Below the pieces are notes generated by a model, which was not told the DNA's origin, did no database searches, and worked only from the letters and a program-made list of their open reading frames with translations. Shown piece after piece: positions 29,959-39,134 of a stretch of 64,000 bases of DNA. Position 1 is the stretch's first letter. Every line of letters starts with the position of its first letter. Position numbers and translations under genes: made by a program. The stretch lies in contig NZ_CP027557.1 in assembly GCF_014854695.1 (NCBI RefSeq), positions 4,030,001 to 4,094,000 of the forward strand, read 5' to 3'. The stretch comes from Rhodococcus rhodochrous. Its GTDB lineage: Bacteria; Actinomycetota; Actinomycetes; Mycobacteriales; Mycobacteriaceae.

Positions 29959-31205
29959 CGATCTCCTCCCTGGAGGTCGAGCCGGGGCGAGACCACGCCG
30001 GGCACCGTGCCCGGAGTGACCTGCCGCTGGATGTTCTCGCCGCTCAGGACACCGAACGGCAGGATCAGATCCGGGGACCGCTGGTCCTCGGTGATCTGCG
30101 TGGCGACATCGCGGCACCGGTCGATCAGCGGCTGCATCTGCCGGCCGAGCTGCTCGAAACGCTCGTCGCCGGGCACGAGATTGCCGAGATCGATGAGCTT
30201 GCACACTGCTCCCGCAGGATCCTGCAGGTCGGGCAGCACGAGCCGCGATGCAAGCACACCCGCTTCGGCGTCGTACGAGTTGACGAGGTTGCTCACCGCG
30301 AGCGGTAGCAGCGTCAGCGAATCCACGAGTTCCTGCCGGCGGTTCGCCAGCGTCTCCGTGATCGGCACGAGTGCGTCGACGTTGTCCTTCACCGCCGCCT
30401 GGTTGTCGCGCACGAACGTCGCGACGTCGCCGAGCGTGACCGACAGCGTGTTCAGCGCCTCACCGAGGTTCTGCCGCTCCCCCGCCAGGAATCCCGACAG
30501 GTCCGACAGTTGCGCGTTGAACTGGCGCACCTGCTCGTCGTTGGCCGCGAGAGCACTGACGAACAGCTGCAGATTCTCGATCGTGCCGTAGAGGTCGTCG
30601 CGCGACTGGTCGAGCGTGCGCGCGGCGGCCGACAGGTTCTCGATGCTCTGCCCGAGGGCCTCACCGTTGCCGGCGAGGTTCTCCGCACCGACCTCGACGA
30701 AATCGGTCAGCGCGCCCTCGCGGTTCGCGCCGTCGGGACCGAGCGCGCGGGAGAGTTCGTCGATGCTCGCGTAGAGCTCGTCGACCTCCACCGGGGTGGC
30801 GGTGCGCTCGCGGTCGATCACCGCACCGCTGCTCATCGTGTCGCCACCGGTGTAGGCGGGGGTGAGCTGCACGTAACGATCGGCGACGACCGAGGGGGTG
30901 ATCTGCACGGCGCGGGCGTCGGCAGGAATGTCGACGCCGCGGTTCACCCGCAGACCGACCTTGACCAGGTCGCCCTGCGGTTCGACGGAGGTAACCTTCC
31001 CCACCTCGACGCCGAGCACCCGCACGTCGGAACCCTCGTAGATGCCGACGGCCTTGTCGAAGTAGGCGGTGATCTCGGTGGTGCCCAGTCGGGTGAACAA
31101 CCACCAGCCCACTCCGGCCAGGGCCACCGCGACCGCCACGACGGCCGCGATCAGCGCGATGCGCCCGCGATTGCTGCGGGACTCGCCGTTCTCGGCGTGT
31201 GCCAT
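29955..31205 (-). CDS. mceD: Mce family protein MceD
   Basis: This is a 416-aa Mce subunit with a membrane anchor near residues 15-36 (IALIAAVVAVAVALAGVGWW) and an Mce domain (ITAYFDKAVGIYEGSDVRVL). A long heptad-like helical part follows (AARTLDQSRDDLYGTIENLQ, LAGERQNLGEALNTLSVTLG). The ATG shares one base with the mceC stop (TGATG). It is one strand of the hetero-hexameric lipid channel, and the residues that select substrate are not known. Confidence 0.9.
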   Translation of the reverse strand: MAHAENGESRSNRGRIALIAAVVAVAVALAGVGWWLFTRLGTTEITAYFDKAVGIYEGSDVRVLGVEVGKVTSVEPQGDLVKVGLRVNRGVDIPADARAVQITPSVVADRYVQLTPAYTGGDTMSSGAVIDRERTATPVEVDELYASIDELSRALGPDGANREGALTDFVEVGAENLAGNGEALGQSIENLSAAARTLDQSRDDLYGTIENLQLFVSALAANDEQVRQFNAQLSDLSGFLAGERQNLGEALNTLSVTLGDVATFVRDNQAAVKDNVDALVPITETLANRRQELVDSLTLLPLAVSNLVNSYDAEAGVLASRLVLPDLQDPAGAVCKLIDLGNLVPGDERFEQLGRQMQPLIDRCRDVATQITEDQRSPDLILPFGVLSGENIQRQVTPGTVPGVVSPRLDLQGGDR

Positions 31206-32203
31206 CAGTTGCCCCCTTCCAGGCGGCGACCGGGTTCGCGGTAACCGGGGATCTCCGGCAGGCCCGGCGGGGTCAGGTTCACGACGACCTGGTCGAACCA
31301 CCGGCCGTTGCCGACGACGTTGGTGTAGACACGCACGAACGGCTCGTACAGCTCCATGGCCCGATCGAGGTTGTCGTTGTTCTCCTGGAGGACGTCGACG
31401 ACGCCGCGCAACTGCTGCAGGGCGGGACCGATGGTCTCGCGGTTCTCCTCGACGAGCCCGGAGAGCTCCGCCGACAACCGCTTGGTGCCGTCGAGCAACT
31501 GGGAGATCGCCTCCTGCCGGTTGTTCAGTTCCGCGACGAGCAGCGCACCGTCGGAGAGCAACCGGTTGAACTCGGCGTTGCGGTCGGCGAGCACCTTCGA
31601 TACGTTGCCGGTCGCGTCGAGGAGTTTCTTCAGCTCCTGGTCACGACTCGCGACGGTCTCGGACAGGCGACTGATGCCGTCGAGCGAGGCCCGGATGTCG
31701 TCGGGTGTCTCCGAGAAAGCCTCCGACAGGGTCTGGAAGCCGGTCGCGAGCTGCTCGGAATCGATCTCGCCGAGGGTCGTGGCCGCAGACGAGAACGCCT
31801 CGATCACGTCGTACGGCGCGACCGTCCGGTCGAGCGGGATCCGGTCGTCCGGGTCGAGCACCTCCGTACCCCGCGGCTCGAGTGCCAGATACTTCTGCCC
31901 GAGGATCGTCTTGATCTGGATGGAGGCCGCCGTGTCGTTCCCGACCCAGGCGTCCTGGACCTTGAACGAGACGATCACGCGATCGCCATCGAGGTCGACC
32001 CCGGTGACCTTGCCGACCTTCACGCCGGCGATACGCACCTCGTTGGTGGGTTTGAGACCTGCGGCCTCGCTGAACTCGGCCTTGTAGGTCGCGCCCGCCC
32101 CGATGATGGGCAGTTCGTCGAGGAAGAAGGCGGACAGTGTCCCCAGCAGCACCACGACGATGCCCAGGGCACCGGCGGCGGCCGGACTGCGACGTTTGCT
32201 CAT
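31205..32203 (-). CDS. mceC: Mce family protein MceC
   Basis: This 332-aa Mce subunit begins MSKRRSPAAAGALGIVVVLL with the anchor helix, then the Mce domain (YKAEFSEAAGLKPTNEVRIA). A coiled helical region and a short Pro-rich C-terminus (NLTPPGLPEIPGYREPGRRL) follow. The ATG overlaps the mceB stop by 4 nt (ATGA). A longer in-frame opening reaches back into mceB and is not used. Confidence 0.9.
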   Translation of the reverse strand: MSKRRSPAAAGALGIVVVLLGTLSAFFLDELPIIGAGATYKAEFSEAAGLKPTNEVRIAGVKVGKVTGVDLDGDRVIVSFKVQDAWVGNDTAASIQIKTILGQKYLALEPRGTEVLDPDDRIPLDRTVAPYDVIEAFSSAATTLGEIDSEQLATGFQTLSEAFSETPDDIRASLDGISRLSETVASRDQELKKLLDATGNVSKVLADRNAEFNRLLSDGALLVAELNNRQEAISQLLDGTKRLSAELSGLVEENRETIGPALQQLRGVVDVLQENNDNLDRAMELYEPFVRVYTNVVGNGRWFDQVVVNLTPPGLPEIPGYREPGRRLEGGN

Positions 32204-33279
32204 CGTCCCTGCAACTCCTGCATCCCCTCCTGCGAGCAACGCTTCGCCGCATTCGTGTAGATGGGTTGGTTCACGGTGGGCAGCCCCGTCGGCAGATTCA
32301 GATACGGGACCGAACCGGGACCTGCGACGATGTCGATACCGCACAGGTAGAACTGGAACCACGAACCGTAGCTGGCCACGCGCCCGAGCTTGTCGAGCTT
32401 GACCGGCAACGTCTCGAGGACGCGGTCGACCTCGTCGCGGTTCGCGTTGAGATTCGAGGTGACCTGTTCGAGCGCTGTGATCGACTGCGCGATCGACGGG
32501 CGGGTGGGCTCGAGGACGTCGGAGACCGCGTCGGTCAGTCCCGCCATCGACGCCACCGCCGAACCGACGGTCGCCCGGTCGGCCGACAACCCGCTGACGA
32601 GTGCCTGCGTGTTGACCAGCAGCGAATCGAGCTGCTCGTCGCGCTGGTCGATCGTGGCCAGGACGGTGTTGAGGTTGTCGATCACCGCACCGATCACGCG
32701 ATCCTTGTCGGCGATGGTGTTGGTCAGCGACGCGGTGCTGCGCACCAGATCGTCGATCGTTCCGGCCTCCCCCTGGAAGACCTGGATGATCTGGAACGAG
32801 AGCTTGTTGACGTCGTCGGCGCTAAGCGTCTGGAACAACGGCCGGAAGCCGTCGAAGAGCGTCGTGAGATTCACCGCCGGCTTCGTGCGCTCGATCGGGA
32901 TCGTGTCGCCACCCGTGATCTTCTCGCCCTGGGCGCCCTCACCCTGACCGAGCGCGATGTAGCGCTGGCCGACGAGATTGCGGAACCGGATGGTCGCGGT
33001 GGCACCGGCCGGGAGCCAGTCGCGTTCCTCGAGCGAGAAGGTGACCCGCGCCTGCCGTTCGTCGAAGACGGAGATCTCCTCGACCTGCCCCACGCGGACA
33101 CCCGCGATGCGGATGTCGTCGCCCTTGTTGAGCGAGGTGACGTCGGAGAAGATCGCGTGGAACTTCGTTCCTCCCCCACCGCCGACACTGGCGATGGTCG
33201 CGGCGAGGACACCGGTCGCGATGACGGTGACCACGGCGAACACGATGAGTTTGATCAGGGGTGCTGCCAGACCTCTCAC
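32200..33279 (-). CDS. mceB: Mce family protein MceB
   Basis: This is a 359-aa Mce subunit. The N-terminal anchor is KLIVFAVVTVIATGVLAATI, followed by the Mce domain (FHAIFSDVTSLNKGDDIRIA). A helical tail ends with two Cys (LCGIDIV and RCSQEG). The GTG start overlaps the mceA stop by 4 nt. Confidence 0.9.
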   Translation of the reverse strand: MRGLAAPLIKLIVFAVVTVIATGVLAATIASVGGGGGTKFHAIFSDVTSLNKGDDIRIAGVRVGQVEEISVFDERQARVTFSLEERDWLPAGATATIRFRNLVGQRYIALGQGEGAQGEKITGGDTIPIERTKPAVNLTTLFDGFRPLFQTLSADDVNKLSFQIIQVFQGEAGTIDDLVRSTASLTNTIADKDRVIGAVIDNLNTVLATIDQRDEQLDSLLVNTQALVSGLSADRATVGSAVASMAGLTDAVSDVLEPTRPSIAQSITALEQVTSNLNANRDEVDRVLETLPVKLDKLGRVASYGSWFQFYLCGIDIVAGPGSVPYLNLPTGLPTVNQPIYTNAAKRCSQEGMQELQGR

Positions 33280-34649
33280 TGGAAGCTCACCTCCGTACCG
33301 CGGATCGCCGGAGCGCCGAGCCGGGTGGTCCAGGACGGGACCTCCTCGGGGTCGACACCGGTGGCCTGTCCGTAGATCACATCGAGCGTGTCCTGTTCCA
33401 GACGCGAGCCGGCGTACGAGACGGGAGTCGCGCCGCCGTCCGAGGTGCCGATGATCTCACCGACATCGTCGGGGACGCCGGATCCTGCCGGGGCAGGGAA
33501 GAAATCGATGGTCTCGGGACCGGGATTACGCGACGGCACCTGATACGAACCGTCGTTGACCGAACCGCCCGGATACTGCGGGAAGTTGCGGCCGGGCGCG
33601 GTCACGTCGCCGTAGCAGGCCGGTCCGCGATCGTCGAGCAGACGCGGCTCGTCCTGGTTCGGCAGGTAGCGGCCCTTCGGGTTCGTGAACTGGATGTTCG
33701 CGCGCACACCCGGGAACGGATCGTCGGCCGCGAGCAGGTCGACGGCGGCCGGTTTCGCGTCGGCGAATCCCTCGAAGGTGCACGGGAAGGACGGCGAGTA
33801 ACGGGCGAGCAGCTGCAGCGCCTCCTTCGAATCGGCGGACAGCGTGATGATCGAGTTCGAGTTCTGCTCGATGAAATCGGCCGTCTGCGACGACGCTCCC
33901 GTCGCGCTCGCGAGCAGCGTGCGGATCTGGTTCTGCTGTTCGACGACCGTGCCACCCGTCGTGCGCAGATTGTTCAGCGCCTCGACGAGATCCGGTGCGG
34001 CCTCGGAGTAGGTCTGCGAGAAGTCGGCGAGTCCGCGCAGATCCTCCTGCAGCGTGGGCAGTTCGACGTTCACCTCGCGGAAGATCTGTTCGAGGTCGTC
34101 GACCGTCTGCCCCAGCTTCTCGCCACGTCCGCTCAGCCCCTGGGCCAGGGCGCCGAGCGTGTTGGCGAGGTCCTGCGGCGGGACGGCCTCGAGGAGCGGG
34201 AGCAGCCCGTCGAGCACGTCACCGAGTTCGACGGTGCGCTCGCTCGTGTCCTGCACCAGCACATCGCCGTTCGTGACGGGACGGCCCGGATCGTCGGGGA
34301 TGATCAGCGAGACGTAGCGCTCACCGAAGAGGGTCTTCGGCAGCAGCTGTGCGGTGGCGTTGACCGGGATCAGTTCGGCCTTGTCGGGGTCGAGAGCGAG
34401 ATGCGCGGTGACATCGCCGCCGTCCGCGCTCGTTCCGCGGACCTCGCCGACGAGCACACCGCGTGCCTTGACGTCGGCGTTGAGCGGCAGGGCGTTGCCG
34501 ATGCTGTCGGTGCGGAGGTCGACCTTCACGACCTTCGTGAACGTCTTGTTGTACATCGCGATCGTGACGTACAGGAACAGCGCCAGCACCACGAAGAAGA
34601 TCAGTCCCAGGGTGCGGCGACGCAAGGGCGAAGTGGTCGTGTCACTCAT
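33276..34649 (-). CDS. mceA: Mce family protein MceA
   Basis: This is the first Mce subunit, 457 aa. The anchor is LGLIFFVVLALFLYVTIAMY, followed by the Mce domain (NADVKARGVLVGEVRGTSAD), a helical region and a long C-terminal part typical of MceA (PFPGVRANIQFTNPKGRYLP). The ATG overlaps the yrbEB stop by 4 nt. The substrate class (cholesterol as for Mce4, fatty or mycolic acids as for Mce1) cannot be decided from this sequence. No steroid-degradation genes are nearby. Confidence 0.91.
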   Translation of the reverse strand: MSDTTTSPLRRRTLGLIFFVVLALFLYVTIAMYNKTFTKVVKVDLRTDSIGNALPLNADVKARGVLVGEVRGTSADGGDVTAHLALDPDKAELIPVNATAQLLPKTLFGERYVSLIIPDDPGRPVTNGDVLVQDTSERTVELGDVLDGLLPLLEAVPPQDLANTLGALAQGLSGRGEKLGQTVDDLEQIFREVNVELPTLQEDLRGLADFSQTYSEAAPDLVEALNNLRTTGGTVVEQQNQIRTLLASATGASSQTADFIEQNSNSIITLSADSKEALQLLARYSPSFPCTFEGFADAKPAAVDLLAADDPFPGVRANIQFTNPKGRYLPNQDEPRLLDDRGPACYGDVTAPGRNFPQYPGGSVNDGSYQVPSRNPGPETIDFFPAPAGSGVPDDVGEIIGTSDGGATPVSYAGSRLEQDTLDVIYGQATGVDPEEVPSWTTRLGAPAIRGTEVSFQ

Positions 34650-35506
34650 CCGGCCACCCTCACCGTGGTCGTCGTGCCCCAGATCGCGAGGCTGAGGAAG
34701 AAGTCGAGGATCGCGATCGTCACGATCGCGGTACGCACCGCGCGGCCCACGGCCACCCCGACGCCGGCGGGACCGCCGCTGGCGTGGAAACCGTAGTAGC
34801 AGTGGATGAGGATGACCACGAACGCGAAGACCAGCACTTTCGCGAACGAATACAACACGTCCTCCGGTGGGAGGAACAGATAGAAGTAGTGATCGTACGA
34901 GCCGCTCGACTGGCCGTTGAACAGCGTGCTGATCGTGCGGGTCGCGAGATAGGCCGCGAGGAGACCGATGATGTACAGCGGGATCACGGCGACGAAGCCG
35001 GCGATCATCCGGGAGGTCACCAGGAACGGCAGCGACGGCACGGCCATCACCTCGAGGGCGTCGATCTCCTCGCTGATCCTCATGGCACCGAGCTGTGCTG
35101 TGAAGCCACAACCCACGGTCGCCGACAACGCGAGCGCCGCGACGATCGGGGCCAGTTCACGGGTGTTGACGTAGGCCGAGAGGAAGCCGGTGAGCACCGA
35201 CGAGCCGAGCTGCTCGAGCGCGGCGTAACCCTGCAGACCCACGACGACGCCGGTGAAGCCGGACATCATCGCGATGACGCCGATGGTGCCACCGATCACG
35301 GCGAGTGCACCGCTGCCGAAGGTGACCTCGGCGAGCAACCGCAGGACTTCCTTGCGGTAGTGGGTGAGGGTTCGCGGGGTCCACGCGACGGCACGCGCGT
35401 AGAAGGACATCTGGTCCCCCGCGCGGTCGAGCACGTTCAGCGGTGCGCGCACCGCTCGGCGACCCCGGAGAAGAACGAGATCTCCGCGGCCTCTGGAGAC
35501 TGTCAT
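34646..35506 (-). CDS. yrbEB: MlaE/YrbE-type ABC permease (second)
   Basis: This is a 286-aa permease of the MlaE family with five to six membrane segments. The coupling and core motifs are GGTIGVIAMMSGFTGVVVGL, ARELAP-type NTRELAPIVAALALSA, and MRISEEIDALEVMAV, which contacts the ATPase. It pairs with YrbEA to form the membrane core of the Mce importer. It lies 4 bp downstream of yrbEA and overlaps mceA. Confidence 0.92.
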   Translation of the reverse strand: MTVSRGRGDLVLLRGRRAVRAPLNVLDRAGDQMSFYARAVAWTPRTLTHYRKEVLRLLAEVTFGSGALAVIGGTIGVIAMMSGFTGVVVGLQGYAALEQLGSSVLTGFLSAYVNTRELAPIVAALALSATVGCGFTAQLGAMRISEEIDALEVMAVPSLPFLVTSRMIAGFVAVIPLYIIGLLAAYLATRTISTLFNGQSSGSYDHYFYLFLPPEDVLYSFAKVLVFAFVVILIHCYYGFHASGGPAGVGVAVGRAVRTAIVTIAILDFFLSLAIWGTTTTVRVAG

Positions 35507-35510
35507 CTGG

Positions 35511-36302
35511 TCAGGATCCCTTCGCAGGAACGATCTGCAGGTACACCATCGTCAGGATCAGGTTCGCGAAGAAGAGCAGCAGGAACGTGATGACGACGGT
35601 CTGGTTCACGGCCTCCCCCACACCCTTCGGGCCCGCACCGGGGTGCAGCCCCTTGTAGGACGCGACGACACCGGCGATCAACCCGAAGATCGCAGCCTTG
35701 AGTTCGGCGACGTAGAGGTCGGGTAGCTGCGCGAGGGCGGAGAAGGAGGCGAGGTAGGCGCCGGGGGTACCGCCCTGCAGCACCACGTTGAAGAAGTAGC
35801 CGCCGGCGATGCCGATCACGGAGACGAGACCGTTGAGCAGGAGCGCGACGAGCACCATCGCCAGTACTCGCGGGACGACGAGGCGCTGGATGGGATTGAT
35901 GCCCAGCACTTCCATCGCGTCGATCTCCTCGCGGATCGTCCGCGATCCGAGGTCGGCGGTGACCGCGGAACCGGCGGCACCGGCGATCAGCAGGGCCGTC
36001 ACGATCGGACTGCCCTGCTGGATGACCGCCAGGACGCTCGCGGCGCCGGTGAACGATTCGGCGCCGAGCTGCTTGATCAGCGAGCCGGTCTGCAGCGACA
36101 CGACGGCGCCGAACGGGATCGCGACGAGCGCCGTCGGAAGAATCGTGACGCTCGCGATGAACCACGCCTGTTCGATGAATTCCCGGAACTGGAACGGTCG
36201 GCGGAAGGTGTTCCGCACGACGTCGACGAACAGTTCGACGATGTTGCCGGCCTGGGTGAGTGCGCCGTGAACCGGCCGCACGAGCGAGCTGCCCGCCCCC
36301 AT
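35511..36302 (-). CDS. yrbEA: MlaE/YrbE-type ABC permease (first)
   Basis: This 263-aa MlaE-family permease shows the IREEIDAMEVLGINPIQRLV block expected to contact the nucleotide-binding domain, and ALVAIPFGAVVSLQTGSLI in the first core helices. It forms the membrane base of the lipid importer with YrbEB. It starts 67 bp after mceG, in a spacer that contains a direct repeat of AGTGGTACAGC, and continues directly into yrbEB. Confidence 0.92.
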   Translation of the reverse strand: MGAGSSLVRPVHGALTQAGNIVELFVDVVRNTFRRPFQFREFIEQAWFIASVTILPTALVAIPFGAVVSLQTGSLIKQLGAESFTGAASVLAVIQQGSPIVTALLIAGAAGSAVTADLGSRTIREEIDAMEVLGINPIQRLVVPRVLAMVLVALLLNGLVSVIGIAGGYFFNVVLQGGTPGAYLASFSALAQLPDLYVAELKAAIFGLIAGVVASYKGLHPGAGPKGVGEAVNQTVVITFLLLFFANLILTMVYLQIVPAKGS

Positions 36303-36369
36303 CTAGTCTCCTACTTCTCCAGCCTGCGGCTGTACCACTACTGACGCTGTACCACTGCTGCGGCTGTTG

Positions 36370-37443
36370 TTACTGCTGAGCCTGCTGCTCGTATCCCTCT
36401 CCGGTGTAGGCGGGAATGATCTGGGTGTCGTCGTCGGCGTAGCCCCGGGCGGTGTGGGGAGCGCCGTTGTGATCGAGCGACTCGAGGATGGCGCTCTGGG
36501 CGGCCGGGGGCAGAGTGTGCAGGATCGAGCGCACCCGCTCCTGCCGACGCGCCACCGCCTGCCGCTCCGGCATCCCCGGCGTGGCCTGCATCTGCGGCAC
36601 GATCCCCTCGACATCATCGACACCACCGGCATGATGACCCGCCTCGACGAGCGCCTGCTCGTGCGCCATCGTCGCCTCGTCCTTCTCCTCCGACATCCCG
36701 ATCGGACCGATCATCGTGCCGTTGAGGAACTGCTTGACCACCGGCTCATCCGAAGTCAACAACACCTCCCGCGGACCGAACATCACCAACTGCCGACGGA
36801 ACAACATCCCGATATTGTCCGGCACCGTGCGCGCCAGATTGATGTTGTGCGACACGATCAGGATCGTCGCATCGATCTCCGCATTGATATCGACCAACGT
36901 CTGCGAAATATAGGTCGTGCGCACCGGATCGAGACCCGAATCCGGCTCGTCCACCAGGATGATCTCCGGATCGAGCACCAACGCCCGCGCCAGCCCGGCG
37001 CGCTTGCGCATCCCCCCGGAGATCTCCCCGGGCAGCTTGTCCTCGGCGCCGAGCAGACCGACGAGCTCGAGCTTGCTCATCACGATCTGCCGGATCTCCG
37101 ACTCGGACTTGCGGGTGTGCTCGCGCAACGGGAAGGCGACATTGTCGTAGAGGTTCATCGACCCGAACAACGCACCGTCCTGGAACAGCACCCCGAACAA
37201 CTTGCGGATCTCGTAGAGCTCCTTGCTCGAGCACTGCAGAATATCGGTGCCGTCGATGACGATCGAGCCCTCCTCCGGGCGCAGCAGACCGATCAACGAC
37301 TTGAGGAACACCGACTTACCGGTACCCGACGGACCGAGCAACGCACTGACCTCACCGGCCGGCAACGTCAACGTCACGTCCTGCCAGATACGTTGCGAGC
37401 CGAAGGACTTGGTCAGCCCCTCGACGGAAACCTCGACTCCCAC
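36370..37443 (-). CDS. mceG: Mce transport ATPase MceG (Mkl-like)
   Basis: This 357-aa ABC ATPase is expected to power Mce lipid import. Walker A is GPSGTGKSVF near residue 40, the signature is ISGGMRKRAG near 145, Walker B is IILVDEPDSGLD near 168, and the switch His is in LIVSHNINLA. A C-terminal extension of about 100 residues beyond the core, ending in a Gln/Tyr-rich tail, is also seen in mycobacterial Mkl. I chose GTG 37443 with a GGAGG 5-6 nt upstream. In M. tuberculosis, as far as I recall, mkl is unlinked to the mce operons although it lies between rplL and rpoB; here it heads a complete mce operon. Confidence 0.93.
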   Translation of the reverse strand: MGVEVSVEGLTKSFGSQRIWQDVTLTLPAGEVSALLGPSGTGKSVFLKSLIGLLRPEEGSIVIDGTDILQCSSKELYEIRKLFGVLFQDGALFGSMNLYDNVAFPLREHTRKSESEIRQIVMSKLELVGLLGAEDKLPGEISGGMRKRAGLARALVLDPEIILVDEPDSGLDPVRTTYISQTLVDINAEIDATILIVSHNINLARTVPDNIGMLFRRQLVMFGPREVLLTSDEPVVKQFLNGTMIGPIGMSEEKDEATMAHEQALVEAGHHAGGVDDVEGIVPQMQATPGMPERQAVARRQERVRSILHTLPPAAQSAILESLDHNGAPHTARGYADDDTQIIPAYTGEGYEQQAQQ

Positions 37444-37524
37444 GATTACCTCCGCTGTCCGATACCGTCGCCCCCGTGTGGGTTGGGCCACTCTATCGCA
37501 TGGATAGTGGTACCTGTGACTAGC

Positions 37525-37547
37525 GATCCTACTCATGAGTAAGGATC
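37525..37547. promoter_or_regulatory. Operator-like palindrome upstream of mceG
   Basis: GATCCTACTCATGAGTAAGGATC is palindromic over its whole length apart from one extra base; the core TACTCATGAGTA (37530-37541) is perfect. It lies 82-104 bp upstream of the mceG start and does not resemble the KstR steroid operator as I remember it. It would suit a TetR- or GntR-type repressor of the mce operon. Confidence 0.5.
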
Positions 37548-37659
37548 TCGTACAGGGGGTTCTACATATCTCGACTTACGGTGTGACCTGCGTGAACACC
37601 GGGTGGAATGCAGTTCGGATATACCGGACATATAGCTCGGAGTTCTTTTTCCACGATAT

Positions 37660-37708
37660 GCAGAAGGGCCGTTTCCGCGAAGTGAATTCGCGGAAACGGC
37701 CCTTCTGC
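37660..37708 (-). terminator. Hairpin downstream of rplL
   Basis: A perfect 22-bp stem (37660-37681 with 37687-37708) around a 5-nt loop starts 53 bp after the rplL stop. The 22-bp arm contains GAAGGGCCGTTTCCGC. It is the likely end of the rplJ-rplL transcript, although no run of U follows, as is common in high-GC actinobacteria. Confidence 0.85.
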
Positions 37709-37761
37709 GGAACCGTCCCGGAGAGCGTCGGAACGCTCGACGGGGAAGGTCGGAAACCGTC

Positions 37762-38148
37762 TTACTTGACGGTGACCTTGGCGCCGGCCTCTTCGAGCTT
37801 GGCCTTGGCAGCGTCGGCAGCGTCCTTGGCGACCTTCTCGAGGATCGGCTTCGGAGCACCCTCGACGAGGTCCTTGGCTTCCTTCAGGCCCAGGCCGGAG
37901 ACGATCTCGCGAACGACCTTGATGACCTGGATCTTCTTCTCGCCGGCACCCTCGAGGATGACGTCGAACTCGTCCTGCTCGGACTCGGCCTCGGCAGCAG
38001 CGGCCGGAGCACCGGCGGCAGCGACGGCAACCGGAGCAGCAGCGGTGACCTCGAAGGTCTCCTCGAATGCCTTAACGAACTCCGAGAGCTCGAGCAGGGT
38101 CAGTTCCTTGAACGCGTCGAGCAGCTCTTCGGTGGTGAGCTTCGCCAT
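37762..38148 (-). CDS. rplL: 50S ribosomal protein L7/L12
   Basis: L7/L12 is the 128-aa stalk protein that recruits translation GTPases. The N-terminal dimer domain ([20 protein letters not shown]) is followed by an Ala-rich hinge near residues 36-55 and the C-terminal factor-binding domain ([20 protein letters not shown]). It is co-transcribed with rplJ, 123 bp downstream of it. Confidence 0.97.
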   Translation of the reverse strand: MAKLTTEELLDAFKELTLLELSEFVKAFEETFEVTAAAPVAVAAAGAPAAAAEAESEQDEFDVILEGAGEKKIQVIKVVREIVSGLGLKEAKDLVEGAPKPILEKVAKDAADAAKAKLEEAGAKVTVK

Positions 38149-38271
38149 GGTGGCGGTCCTTCCTGATAAGTCCCATGTCGCTGATCCGCGACCGGATGGG
38201 ATGGTGCGTGCCGGAGCACGCGTGGATGTATCTTTCGCGGTGATGCAGATTCGCAGTGATGCGGATCAGCG

Positions 38272-38799
38272 TCAAGCGGCTTCTTCGCCCGCCTTCTTCT
38301 CCTGCAGAGCGGCCGCGAGGCGGGCCACCTGAGAAGCGGGGGCGTTGAACAGGCCTGCGGCCTTTGCCAAGTTGCCCTTCATCGCGCCGGCGAGCTTGGC
38401 CAACAGCACCTCGCGGGACTCGAGGTCCGCGATCTGGTTGACCTGCTCCACGGACAGCGCAGCGCCGTCCATGTAGCCGCCCTTGATGACGAGAGCCTTG
38501 TTGTCCTTCGCGAAGTTCTTCAGAGCCTTCGCAGCGTCCACCGCTTCGCCCTTGACGAACGCGATGGCGGTCGGACCGACGAACAGGTCGTCGAGACCCT
38601 CGACGCCCGCCTCAGCGGCGGCACGCTTGACCAGGGTGTTCTTGGCGACGGAGTAGGTGGCACCCTCTCCGAGAGCGCGACGCAGCTCGGTCAGACTTCC
38701 CACCGACAGACCACGGTATTCCGTGATCACGGCAGCGGTGGAGGTCTTGAACTGCTCGGTGATCTCCGCAACTGCGGAAACCTTCTCGGGCTTTGCCAT
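38272..38799 (-). CDS. rplJ: 50S ribosomal protein L10
   Basis: L10 is the 175-aa base of the ribosomal stalk and anchors L7/L12 dimers. It begins [20 protein letters not shown] and contains the conserved [20 protein letters not shown]. The ATG is preceded by GAGGAGG about 7 nt upstream. The mRNA leader upstream folds into the L10-type structure by which the L10-L12 complex represses its own operon. Confidence 0.97.
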   Translation of the reverse strand: MAKPEKVSAVAEITEQFKTSTAAVITEYRGLSVGSLTELRRALGEGATYSVAKNTLVKRAAAEAGVEGLDDLFVGPTAIAFVKGEAVDAAKALKNFAKDNKALVIKGGYMDGAALSVEQVNQIADLESREVLLAKLAGAMKGNLAKAAGLFNAPASQVARLAAALQEKKAGEEAA

Positions 38800-38821
38800 A
38801 CTTCGCCTCCTCTCAGTAACA

Positions 38822-38884
38822 GTCGTTTTCCCGGTGTCCCGAGTGGGACGCCCCACCGGACGACCGCCGGGACCGGAAAACGAC
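38822..38884 (-). ncRNA. Ribosomal protein L10 leader
   Basis: In the rplJ mRNA leader, 38873-38884 (CCGGAAAACGAC as written on the plus strand) pairs with GTCGTTTTCCCGG at 38822-38834. This makes a 12-bp stem with one bulge that encloses a GC-rich internal region. Position and shape match the L10 leader, the cis site at which L10 with L12 represses rplJ-rplL. A separate GC hairpin near 38900-38920 lies upstream in the RNA. Confidence 0.65.
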
Positions 38885-39134
38885 GAACGCCCCGGCGCAG
38901 GGCACACGGGGCGTACAAGGAGGAGGAACTCGAATGCACCCGGAAGGCACATCGCGGTTCACATCTCCCCTAACCTCGTCCTCCTGCGTGGGCCGCCGGA
39001 CAACTCCGGACCTTCAACCGATCCGCACGCGGATTCGGTGACCAACGGTCTTGGGTAGAACATGATCGGGGTGAAGATCGGCGCACGCCGAACTACCCGA
39101 CCACTGTAGCGGACGATGTCCGCGAAATGCAAAA

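Larger units (their letters stand above)
37444..37761. other. Region between mceG and rplL
   Basis: I see no credible gene in these 318 bp. They contain an imperfect palindrome at 37488-37510 (CCACTCTATC / GGATAGTGG), a stronger one at 37525-37547, and the large hairpin at 37660-37708 that probably ends the rplJ-rplL transcript. The mce promoter should lie here; I could not fix it with confidence. Confidence 0.6.

Noticed and set aside
25580-37443. mce operon as a horizontally acquired island
   Set aside because: Codon use and GC content look like the flanking ribosomal and RNA polymerase genes, there are no mobility genes or flanking repeats, and the ATPase position matches mycobacteria.
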